Source: Ruminococcaceae bacterium UBA6413 (GTDB lineage: Bacteria > Bacillota > Clostridia > Oscillospirales > Ruminococcaceae). From it: DNA of 27,466 nucleotides. The position numbers and the translations under genes are program-made. Below are positions 1 to 6,852 of this stretch, one piece after another. The stretch is from positions 1-27,466 of the forward strand of contig DJPL01000041.1 of assembly GCA_002437415.1 (NCBI GenBank), written 5' to 3'. Positions within the stretch are counted from its first letter, which is position 1, and every line of letters begins with the position of its first letter. Below the pieces are notes generated by a model. That model worked only from the letters and a program-made list of their open reading frames with translations. It searched no databases and was not told the DNA's origin.

Positions 1-242
1 GTACTTGCTCTCTCGAAAAGCTCTATTCTTCTCTTGTCTTCGTTACTGAGAGTTACATCCTTGCTTTCTTCCGTGCTAACCTCGCTTGTTTCAACAGATG
101 ATGTTGATACAGTAGTTTCGGTTACACTTGTCGAATCTCCCGGCACTTCCGTAGAAGCACCAATATTCGCCTTACTGCTCTGACAAGCAGTAAGCATAAG
201 CGATGCTGTTATAATTATTGCAATCAGTTTTTTGTTTTTCAT
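1..242 (-). CDS. Secreted lipoprotein, N-terminal part only (runs off window)
   Basis: The reading frame opens with ATG at 242 on the minus strand and stays open to base 1, giving about 80 residues with no stop. AAAGGAG lies 8 bases upstream. Residues 1-20 form a lipoprotein signal: two Lys, a hydrophobic stretch and the lipobox LTAC, so Cys20 would be lipidated and the protein held on the outer face of the membrane. Residues 25-65 are rich in Ser, Thr, Glu and Val, typical of a surface linker. The functional domain lies outside the window, so no function can be given. It starts 16 bases after the stop of the DNRLRE gene and is almost certainly co-transcribed with it, so the two may work together. 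Confidence 0.85.
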   Translation of the reverse strand, partial: MKNKKLIAIIITASLMLTACQSSKANIGASTEVPGDSTSVTETTVSTSSVETSEVSTEESKDVTLSNEDKRRIELFERAS

Positions 243-258
243 GATATATTCTCCTTTG

Positions 259-2394
259 TCAATTCTTTTTAATTGCATAATATGCTGTTTTGCTACTGTA
301 AAAGTCATCTATTTTACCGTAACTCCAACCGCTTGCTCCACTTGCATTTGATGGATCTACTATATCATCCATATATTCAGAAGCGTAATACCAACCATGC
401 TTATTATACCATTTACCATTATTCGCTCTAAACCAAAAATGATAATCATATTTGTAAGATTTATTGACTTTGTTATAATAGTTCGCTGCTCTCATACATA
501 TTAGCCACTCATCGTCTTTTAAAACTGCTTTATATCCATCACTAGTCACATCACGCCACTTGTTTTTATAATATTTATTGAGCCATGTTTCAAATCTGCT
601 TTTTGTTATATTATATGCATTTGATATACTTCCTGAATTGGTGATATTAGTTATATCGTTATCTGTTAGTATAAAATGTGAAAAAGTATCACTAATGCTA
701 TTGCCATATATTGTTGTATATTTTATTGTTTTATTAGTATTAGTCGCATACATCAAACAATTCTTTGTAGGATCATTTGTAAATGGTAATGTATCCGCAC
801 CTCTGCAACCATTACTATTATATTTGATCACAAAATACGGCTTATAATCAGCATTTCCCTGCATAGAACTGAAAGTTTTCATATTCTTTGCATAACTTGC
901 TGTTTCAAAAGTAGTACTTGCAGTCATGAAAACCAGACCTTTTTGCATATTTGATGAATTATTAAGCCAGTTTTTAACTAAAGGCGTTATATTCCACGCG
1001 TACCACTGTTTGCCATACCCGACTTTTGTTCTGATACTGTCGCCGCCGTCACTTTTTACATTATATGCATGGCTTTTATCGCTTGTATCACTTTGACGGT
1101 ATATTTCGACAGGAGAACCGGCACTTCCCGCATTTAATTTGTTCCACGTTTTTACATCTTTTTCAGTCCAGTTATTACCTTTGAACTGTGCACAAACTAT
1201 CGGCGTAGATACACTCTGACACATCAGATCTCTTATTTCAACATAAGCACTGATAACTTGCCATGAATCGGTTAAATTGTTTGCAATAGTAACATTTTTT
1301 CCCATTTTAATCAAAGTCCTGCAAGCGCCCCAGTCAGTCCAACCGACTCTTGAAACTCCTGAAGTTCCGAGCGATGTTTCACTTGTACCCTTGCCGTCCT
1401 TACCTTTGAATACCTGAAGATCCTGTATGCTGAAATTATCTTCTGTTGAATTTATAACATCCGGATCAATTTTAACAGGATACTTGGTATCGGGATCTGT
1501 AAGATATGCCCTGTCAACGATCATCGTTACCTTATATCTGTTGTTTTTCTCGAGCTCCTCTACCTTATACTTTCCGAACGTATTGTTCTTGTTATCCGCC
1601 GAGAATACTATGACCTCGCCGAGTGTAGCCTTTACGTCGCCGCTTTCATCGGCAAGTAACAGAGTGCCTTTATCCTCATACAGTGAAAGACCGCCCGTTG
1701 TTATTTCATAGTCAAATGAATTCCTGCCGTTATAGCTTTCTAATATGATATTCTCTTTTACTCCGCCGTATGTATAAGTATATTCAATATCAGTGCTGTT
1801 GTCAAATACATCACTGTATACTACCGTATCGTCCGCCGTCTTTACAGCAGTAGAAAGCGACCTGCCGATTTTGCCTGTAAGCGGCTTCATCGTTATATTC
1901 AGCTCGTCGTTGGTTACCGCTATGCCCGTCGTCAGAGTTGCAGGCAGAATGACCTCAACATCATTCCCCTCGTTAACATATGCTCTTCCGCGTCTTACCG
2001 CATTATTTGACTTGTCGGCGACCTCGCCGTTTTCGTCAATATATTTTACATTCTCCCCAAACAGGTACAGCGACCTTGTGCCGTCCTCCTTTTCAAGGAC
2101 AATTTCGCTCAGCGACTGCTCCTCGCTGTTAAGCCTCGCCACATATCCGTCGGCAATTATTCTTTCCGCGTCAAGGCTGTCCGGCAGATTTTCCTCACTG
2201 ACAGCAGTCTTTACTATCTGCTCTTCAGCCGGTTCGTTATCCGCCGCGATTTCTCTTACTTCCGCATTGGCGGAATCTGCAAAAGCTCCGACCTTAGCCG
2301 TGTTTACCTGTTCTGTCTGAGCATAAGCGCTTACCGCACCGTTTACAGTCAGTGCAAACGCTACCACCGCCGACAGTACACCTCTTTTCTTCAT
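259..2394 (-). CDS. Secreted DNRLRE-domain protein with AT-rich C-terminal Cys/His domain
   Basis: This is a 711-residue exported protein. The start is placed at the ATG at 2394 because AAAGGA lies 5-6 bases upstream; an in-frame ATG at 2412 would put that ribosome binding site inside the coding region. Residues 1-25 are a signal peptide (KKR, hydrophobic core, AYA/Q cleavage). Residues 45-315 resemble the beta-rich leader found in DNRLRE and RHS-type surface proteins of Ruminococcus relatives. Residues 318-528 match the DNRLRE pattern, including W-N-I-T-P-L-V-K-N-W and a final PYFVIKY strand. Residues 532-711 are a separate domain with NCLMYA (Cys546) and DYHFWFR (His652), a Cys/His pairing that suggests a papain-like or NlpC-like fold, though this is unproven. 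No RHS repeats and no LPXTG anchor are present. The gene is 50% G+C at its N-terminal end and 27% in the C-terminal domain (my counts over 240 bases each). Confidence 0.8.
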   Translation of the reverse strand: MKKRGVLSAVVAFALTVNGAVSAYAQTEQVNTAKVGAFADSANAEVREIAADNEPAEEQIVKTAVSEENLPDSLDAERIIADGYVARLNSEEQSLSEIVLEKEDGTRSLYLFGENVKYIDENGEVADKSNNAVRRGRAYVNEGNDVEVILPATLTTGIAVTNDELNITMKPLTGKIGRSLSTAVKTADDTVVYSDVFDNSTDIEYTYTYGGVKENIILESYNGRNSFDYEITTGGLSLYEDKGTLLLADESGDVKATLGEVIVFSADNKNNTFGKYKVEELEKNNRYKVTMIVDRAYLTDPDTKYPVKIDPDVINSTEDNFSIQDLQVFKGKDGKGTSETSLGTSGVSRVGWTDWGACRTLIKMGKNVTIANNLTDSWQVISAYVEIRDLMCQSVSTPIVCAQFKGNNWTEKDVKTWNKLNAGSAGSPVEIYRQSDTSDKSHAYNVKSDGGDSIRTKVGYGKQWYAWNITPLVKNWLNNSSNMQKGLVFMTASTTFETASYAKNMKTFSSMQGNADYKPYFVIKYNSNGCRGADTLPFTNDPTKNCLMYATNTNKTIKYTTIYGNSISDTFSHFILTDNDITNITNSGSISNAYNITKSRFETWLNKYYKNKWRDVTSDGYKAVLKDDEWLICMRAANYYNKVNKSYKYDYHFWFRANNGKWYNKHGWYYASEYMDDIVDPSNASGASGWSYGKIDDFYSSKTAYYAIKKN

Positions 2395-2527
2395 ACTTTT
2401 TCCTTTCTGCATAAAGCATTAAATTCATAGAAAGCAAAATCGTCTGTGATTTTCCCTTCTATAAATATAAACGTATGAACCCCCAAAAACCTTACATCAT
2501 TTTCCGAAATTTTATACATTTTCTCCG

Positions 2528-2563
2528 TTTTGCACAGATTACCGTCTGCTTTTTTGTGCAAAA
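2528..2563. promoter_or_regulatory. Inverted repeat TTTTGCACA / TGTGCAAAA upstream of the DNRLRE gene
   Basis: A perfect 9-base inverted repeat: TTTTGCACA at 2528-2536 and TGTGCAAAA at 2555-2563, separated by 18 bases. It lies about 135-170 bases upstream of the DNRLRE start, where an operator could sit. The same word occurs in the AraC promoter at 4344-4352. A regulator binding site is an inference. Confidence 0.35.
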
Positions 2564-2656
2564 CACCCACCGTCTATTGCCCCGATTATCTTCTCTTCCG
2601 CAAACACCGCCACCCCCGCACTACCCCTCGTCAAGCACTACCCAAAATCCAAATTT

Positions 2657-2721
2657 GCACCATAGGTGCCACCACAATTTTTCATTTTTCATTCTTCATT
2701 TTTCATTCTTCATTTTTCATT
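2657..2721. repeat. Intergenic composite repeat: small palindrome plus 14-base tandem repeats
   Basis: GCACC-ATA-GGTGC at 2657-2669 is a short palindrome. From 2684 the 14-base unit ATTTTTCATTCTTC occurs twice in full (2684-2697, 2698-2711) and once in part (2712-2721), preceded by a half unit at 2677. The arrangement resembles dispersed intergenic repeats of gut Ruminococcaceae, but copy number cannot be judged from one window. The rest of the 2413-2811 gap shows only the inverted repeat at 2528 and the terminator at 2727. Confidence 0.6.
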
Positions 2722-2726
2722 ACCAG

Positions 2727-2761
2727 AAAAACCCCGCTGTTCCGTTCCCGAAACAGCAGGG
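2727..2761 (-). terminator. Rho-independent terminator after the GH5 gene
   Basis: Read on the minus strand, a 10-base stem (2752-2761 with 2732-2741, one G-U wobble) and a 10-base loop are followed by five T residues (A tract at 2727-2731). It lies about 50 bases after the GH5 stop codon. Confidence 0.8.
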
Positions 2762-2811
2762 TCATAAATATTAACTTTCCGTCATGTACATCTGTTACGA
2801 GCCGCCGCCTC

Positions 2812-4239
2812 TCAGCTCTTCACTACCTCATAGTCTTCTCCGCTTGTCGCACGCTTCAGCGCCTCAAGGTACTGCGGTGTTCTCCACTGATAGGTGTTTC
2901 TGTTTATCTGTCCGCCGTTATCCCAGATGAATGTCGCAATGCCGTAATCACTGCACAGCTTGTTCAGCTTTTCGATAAAAAATATGCAGGAAGAAAGGTC
3001 GCTGCCGCTTGCCGCATATTCGCCGATTATTACAGGTATTCCCTTGTCGACAAAGTTTGTCTTCATCTTGCCGATAAGCGTTTCCATCTGCCTTACTTCC
3101 GTCTTTGTGCCCCATGTGTGCTTTATGTCGCAGGTGCAGAAATCCCACGGTGTGTAGTAGTGTACCGATACAATACATCTGTTTTCGGAGTCTTCGGGCA
3201 TCTTGTAGAGTGAATCACAGGTACGCTCTATATCGGTGTAATATCCCGCTATAAGCAGATGACGCTTTGCGTTGTTTCCGCCTGTCGCACGGATTATGTC
3301 AACAAAGTCCTGATTGATCTTGTTTATCAGGTCGTATGCGTCCGCCTTGTTCTTGTTGTAAAGGTTGTCAAATCCTACCTCGTTCATCGACTCGAATATC
3401 AGATAGTCGGAGTAGTTTTTGAATCTCTCGGCGATCTGTTCCCACACGTTTTTATACTTTTTAAGGAATGCGCCATAGTCCTTCTGCGACTCCTCGATTA
3501 TCCACGCGCCGAATTTAGGGTCACCGCCGCCGTCATGGTGAACGTTGATTATAACATACATTTCCTGTGAGTATGCATAGTCGACCACCTGCTGAACCCT
3601 GTCCATCCACTCCTTGTCGATGTTGCCGTCAGCGTCCATATGGTCACGCCACGTCACAGGTATTCTTACCGCATTTATTCCGTCACTTTTCAGCTGAGCG
3701 AACAGCTCATATGTAGCCTTAGGATTGCCCCACAGCGTTTCGTCAACCTTCTCACCCTCTTCAACGTGCTCGTTTACCTTACCGTCTCCGTCACGGTCAG
3801 CCTGACAAACGTCAAGCGTATCGCCGAGATTCCAGCCGAATGTCATATCCTCAACAAGCTGCTGAGAAGTAATGTCGCGCATTACTCCGGGTTCGCTCTC
3901 TCCGGCAGGCTCTGAGGTATCATTACTGCTCTCCTCTTCACCCGATTGCTCCGTGCTCTCCTCATTGCTCTGCGCCGAGCTGTCGGTACTGCTTTCGCTA
4001 CTGCTGTCCTCCGCCGAAATGCCCTGAGATGTGCTTTCATCGACTGAAATATCCGATGACGATACCGCCTCGGACGATGTTGCGTCAGATGTTGCCGTGT
4101 CAGATGATAACGTGTCAGATGATACCGTATCGGACGATATCTGTGATGAGCCGCCCGATGATGTATTGCCTGCACAGCCTGCCAGCATCGATACAGCCAG
4201 TACCGCTGCTATTATTGCCTTGAGTGCTCTTGCTTTCAT
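2812..4239 (-). CDS. GH5-family endoglucanase-like lipoprotein
   Basis: 475 residues. GH5 enzymes cleave beta-1,4-glycosidic bonds (cellulose, mixed glucans or mannans) with retention. Residues 1-22 are a lipoprotein signal ending in LAGC (Cys22). Residues 25-118 are a Ser/Thr/Asp/Glu-rich linker with short SSDT repeats. The catalytic barrel runs from about 128 to 465, with the family start FGWNLGDTLD, R-I-P-V-T-W, the VHHDGG segment, an acid/base Glu287 in MNEVGF (usual form NEP), the nucleophile Glu407 in IIGEYAA, and the conserved Trp in FIWDNG. An Asp-rich loop at 148-160 resembles an EF-hand. AAAGGAG precedes the ATG by 5-7 bases. The gene is divergent from an AraC regulator and ends at its own terminator. 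The exact substrate cannot be read from sequence. Confidence 0.92.
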   Translation of the reverse strand: MKARALKAIIAAVLAVSMLAGCAGNTSSGGSSQISSDTVSSDTLSSDTATSDATSSEAVSSSDISVDESTSQGISAEDSSSESSTDSSAQSNEESTEQSGEEESSNDTSEPAGESEPGVMRDITSQQLVEDMTFGWNLGDTLDVCQADRDGDGKVNEHVEEGEKVDETLWGNPKATYELFAQLKSDGINAVRIPVTWRDHMDADGNIDKEWMDRVQQVVDYAYSQEMYVIINVHHDGGGDPKFGAWIIEESQKDYGAFLKKYKNVWEQIAERFKNYSDYLIFESMNEVGFDNLYNKNKADAYDLINKINQDFVDIIRATGGNNAKRHLLIAGYYTDIERTCDSLYKMPEDSENRCIVSVHYYTPWDFCTCDIKHTWGTKTEVRQMETLIGKMKTNFVDKGIPVIIGEYAASGSDLSSCIFFIEKLNKLCSDYGIATFIWDNGGQINRNTYQWRTPQYLEALKRATSGEDYEVVKS

Positions 4240-4301
4240 ATTAGCTCCTTTTCCGTCAGGGTGTTATTCACCCGTCTTACGTTTTTTATCACAGCTTTAT
4301 C

Positions 4302-4354
4302 TTAGCACAAACCGAATTTTAGTTATATTAAAAATGTTGCTATTTTTGCACAAA
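4302..4354. promoter_or_regulatory. Direct repeats TTAGCACAAA / TTTGCACAAA between GH5 and araC-type gene
   Basis: TTAGCACAAA at 4302-4311 and TTTGCACAAA at 4345-4354 are 43 bases apart, close to four helical turns and in the same orientation, as AraC-family proteins often require. The second copy lies between the -35 and -10 of the AraC-type promoter. The first overlaps a possible extended -10 (TGCTAAGAT, minus strand, 4299-4306) for the GH5 gene. Binding by the adjacent regulator is inferred. Confidence 0.4.
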
Positions 4355-4365
4355 TGTTGTATAAT
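4337..4365 (+). promoter_or_regulatory. Sigma-A promoter for the AraC-family gene
   Basis: TTGCTA (4337-4342), a 17-base spacer and TATAAT (4360-4365). The start codon follows 38 bases later with AGGAAGG as ribosome binding site. Confidence 0.75.
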
Positions 4366-4403
4366 GTTTACAACGCACGAAAATCACACGAGGAAGGAAA
4401 ATT

Positions 4404-5231
4404 ATGACGGCAAAATCTACAAAATTCACCGATGAACAAAAAATCGTGTCGGATACACCCGAAAACGCCGAAAAATGTACCATGGTATCAACCACCGGTA
4501 CAGACGAAAATACCGAGCCAGATAAGCTCCTTTATGTACAGCAGGCACAGGACTTTTTTCATGAGCCTGTAGAAAATGAAAATACCGTCTTTGCGCTTGT
4601 AGCCTCGGGTGAGGTCGAAAAGATACTTGAAAATAAGCTCAAATACGGCGCAGATCCCGAAAGCGGAAAAGGACGGCTCTCCGACCATCCGCTCCGCAAC
4701 CAAATATACCACTTGGTGGTATGTGCTGCACTTGCCGCCCGCGCCTGCATTGCCGCAGGTATGTCCGAGGAAACCGCCTACACGCTCAGCGACCTGTATA
4801 TCCGCCGCGCCGACAAGTGCACTGCCGTAAAACAGGTCATGGAGCTGAACGACAATATGGTGATGGATTACGCCGAAAGGATGCGCAGGCTCAGACGTGC
4901 GAAACGGCTCTCCGTGCCCGTCCGCAAGGCCATCAAGATGATATACGAGAACACCGGAAAGCACCTTACTGCAAAGCATATCGCCGAAACCATAGGCTAC
5001 GACCGCTCCCATCTGCACCGCCTGTTCAAGGCGGAGATCGGCATGGGGATACACGAGTACATAAGTGCCGTGCGCATAAACGCCGCCAAAGGAATGCTGA
5101 GAGACGGCGACCACAGCATCGTCGATATCGCATCACTGCTCGGTTTCTCGTCACAGAGCCATTTCTGCCGCGCATTCAGCATGGCTGTCGGTGTCACCCC
5201 TAAGGAGTATAAGGACGGCAAGCTCCCCTGA
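4404..5231 (+). CDS. AraC-family transcriptional regulator
   Basis: 275 residues. The C-terminal 100 residues (about 172-270) are a double helix-turn-helix AraC domain: LTAKHIAETIGYDRSHLHRLF is the first unit and SIVDIASLLGFSSQSHFCRAF the second, followed by G-V-T-P-K-E-Y. The N-terminal part is not a cupin. It is mostly helical, with the segment HPLRNQIYHLVV followed by an Ala-rich helix and Y-T-L-S-D-L-Y-I, a layout I associate with a clostridial AraC subgroup related to YSIRK-targeted antigen regulators; its ligand is unknown. The gene is divergent from the GH5 lipoprotein, so control of that gene and of itself is likely but inferred. The stretch 5232-5263 after it is AT-rich without a clear hairpin. 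Confidence 0.9.
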   Translation: MTAKSTKFTDEQKIVSDTPENAEKCTMVSTTGTDENTEPDKLLYVQQAQDFFHEPVENENTVFALVASGEVEKILENKLKYGADPESGKGRLSDHPLRNQIYHLVVCAALAARACIAAGMSEETAYTLSDLYIRRADKCTAVKQVMELNDNMVMDYAERMRRLRRAKRLSVPVRKAIKMIYENTGKHLTAKHIAETIGYDRSHLHRLFKAEIGMGIHEYISAVRINAAKGMLRDGDHSIVDIASLLGFSSQSHFCRAFSMAVGVTPKEYKDGKLP

Positions 5232-5263
5232 TACTATTTTATATATAATTTACACGTTAATAC

Positions 5264-5292
5264 TTGAACTTGACCGCCGAATGTGATATACT
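5264..5292 (+). promoter_or_regulatory. Sigma-A promoter for the Ddl-like/DUF1934/argS unit
   Basis: TTGAAC (5264-5269), 17-base spacer, TATACT (5287-5292). The start codon lies 48 bases downstream of the -10. Confidence 0.75.
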
Positions 5293-5340
5293 TATTTTAT
5301 TATTGCGTAAATGCAAAAGAACGAAAGAAGAGGAAAAGCT

Positions 5341-6405
5341 ATGGCAAAGAAACGAATAGCCGTACTGTTCGGCGGTGCGTCCGCTGACCATGCCGCCTCA
5401 CTCCACACCGCATACAGCGTGCTGAGCGCTATGCCAAAGGAGATAGAGCCGCTCGCAATAGGCATTACGAGAGCCGGCAGATGGCTGTTTTACCCCGGAA
5501 GCTATGAGAATATAAAGGACGGCAGCTGGGAGCAGGACAGCGACTGTTGTTCCTGCATAATAAGCCCCGATATGACCAACAAGGGCGTTATAAAGATAGT
5601 CTCCGACGGTGAGAGCACCATACACCGCGTAGACGCTGTATTCCCCGTGCTCCACGGAAAATACGGCGAGGACGGCAGAGTTCAGGGTCTGTGCAAGCTT
5701 GCAGGACTGCCCATTATCGGCAACGATTTTGCGGCGGCGGCACTGTGCAACGACAGACGCATTATGGATCTTGTTCTGTCCGACAGCGGCATAAAGGTTA
5801 TAGAAAACGTTACGCTTCACCGCAGTGAAATGAACGATATGGCAAAAGCTATAAGCAAGATAACCGACAGGCTGAGCTTCCCGATATACACAGCGCCCAC
5901 AAGCTGTTCAACATCGGTCGGCGCTTGCAGAGCTGAAAACGAAAAGGAGCTTGAAGAGGCTATAAAGACAAGCTTTTCGCACCACCCCTATATCATAGCC
6001 GAGAGCGCCGTCAAGGGCAGAAGGCTTACCTGCGCGGTACTGGGTGCTAAGCACCACGATGAGCGTGTAGCCATAGGCGAGCTTGTGAGAACGGACGACG
6101 GCATAGATAAGCTTTCAGAATATATTGCATCAACATCTGAGCTTAAAGTACCCGCAAAGCTTGACGGACTTACCCAGAATAAGATAAAGCAGACCGCGAG
6201 AGCCGCATATGATGCGCTTTCCTGCAAGTGCTTCGCAAGAGTGGATATGGTGCTCGGTGATGACGGAGAGGTCTATGTAAGACGTGTAAGAGGAATACCA
6301 GGTCTTGACAGACAGAGCATATTCACAAGGCTGGTAACAGAAAGCGCATACAGCTATGAGGAGCTGCTAAGACTGCTCATAGGTGCTGTGGTAGACCTCG
6401 ACTAG
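5341..6405 (+). CDS. D-alanine-D-alanine ligase paralogue with altered active site
   Basis: 354 residues from the ATG at 5341, chosen because GAGGAAAA lies just upstream; an in-frame ATG at 5311 lacks a site. The fold is clearly Ddl/ATP-grasp: IAVLFGGASADHAAS at the start, LHGKYGEDGRVQGLCKLAG at 104-122, ESAVKGRRLTCAVLG at 221-235, and FARVDMVL at 298-305. Aligned by eye to E. coli DdlB, several key residues differ: Glu15 is Asp16, ATP-binding Lys97 is Arg139, Lys144 is Ala185, and the metal ligands Glu270 and Asn272 are Arg315 and Arg317 in VRRVRGIPG. Asp257 is kept as Asp302. Normal D-Ala-D-Ala synthesis is therefore doubtful; it may be a pseudoenzyme or have another role. The frame is intact and the codons at the changed sites were re-read. 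Confidence 0.85.
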   Translation: MAKKRIAVLFGGASADHAASLHTAYSVLSAMPKEIEPLAIGITRAGRWLFYPGSYENIKDGSWEQDSDCCSCIISPDMTNKGVIKIVSDGESTIHRVDAVFPVLHGKYGEDGRVQGLCKLAGLPIIGNDFAAAALCNDRRIMDLVLSDSGIKVIENVTLHRSEMNDMAKAISKITDRLSFPIYTAPTSCSTSVGACRAENEKELEEAIKTSFSHHPYIIAESAVKGRRLTCAVLGAKHHDERVAIGELVRTDDGIDKLSEYIASTSELKVPAKLDGLTQNKIKQTARAAYDALSCKCFARVDMVLGDDGEVYVRRVRGIPGLDRQSIFTRLVTESAYSYEELLRLLIGAVVDLD

Positions 6406-6429
6406 TCTTTGAAAGGAAGAGCATATCAA

Positions 6430-6852
6430 GTGAAAAAGAACGTATGCATTACGATAAAAAGCACGCAGACTGTCGACCAGGATAAGGACTCGACAGAGCT
6501 GTTCACATTCGGTGCGATGGAGCAGACCGAAAACGGCTATCGCCTGTCCTATGACGAGAGCGAAGCCACGGGCTTTGAGGGAAGCTCGGTAACGCTTGAG
6601 GTAACCGATGATATGGTTACTATGACAAGGAGCGGAAAGGCGATAAGCTCACTGTTTATCGAGCGCGGAAAGAAGCATCACTGCCACTACGGCACGGAGT
6701 TCGGAGACTTTATGATAGGAGTCTGCACCGATGAGATAAGAAATGAGCTTGAAGAAACGGGCGGGGATATCTACCTCAAATACACGCTCGACATAAATTC
6801 AAGCTATATGTCGGAAAATGAAATGTTTATAAACGTCAAGGAGTGTAACTGA
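6430..6852 (+). CDS. DUF1934 (YwiB-like) calycin-type protein
   Basis: 140 residues starting at GTG 6430, with GAAAGGAAGA 9 bases upstream; a TTG at 6409 is in frame but overlaps that site. The sequence is beta-rich: KKNVCITIKSTQ, a repeated TFGAMEQTENGYRLSYDE strand pair, VTLEVTDDMVTMTRSG, and YLKYTLDINSSYMSENEMFINVKE at the end. This matches the DUF1934 family, including B. subtilis YwiB, which also lies next to argS. Its biochemical role is unknown. Its TGA overlaps the argS ATG by one base, and AAGGAG for argS lies inside this gene, so the two are translationally coupled. The conserved pairing suggests a link to argS expression or translation, but that is inferred. Confidence 0.85.
   Translation: MKKNVCITIKSTQTVDQDKDSTELFTFGAMEQTENGYRLSYDESEATGFEGSSVTLEVTDDMVTMTRSGKAISSLFIERGKKHHCHYGTEFGDFMIGVCTDEIRNELEETGGDIYLKYTLDINSSYMSENEMFINVKECN

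Noticed and set aside
1793..2320. Long open frame on the plus strand opposite the DNRLRE gene
   Set aside because: It is a Ser/Leu-rich antisense shadow of the Asp/Glu-rich coding strand, with no domain and no ribosome binding site. Similar shadows opposite araD, mtaB and purL were also set aside.
2677..2721. CRISPR-like array
   Set aside because: The units are 14 bases, contiguous and low in complexity, with no spacers.
3755..3805. Dockerin module in the GH5 protein
   Set aside because: Only one DxDxDG loop exists and it lies inside the catalytic barrel; a dockerin needs two repeats, normally at the C-terminus. The lipid anchor also argues against cellulosome docking.
4255..4292. Terminator in the GH5 leader (GGGTG-TTATT-CACCC on the plus strand)
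   Set aside because: The stem is 5 bases and the T run lies more than 10 bases after it; on the minus strand no T run follows. It is at most a small leader hairpin.
5311..5340. Alternative upstream start for the Ddl-like gene
   Set aside because: The ATG at 5311 lacks a ribosome binding site and the extra residues do not fit the family; GAGGAAAA precedes the ATG at 5341.
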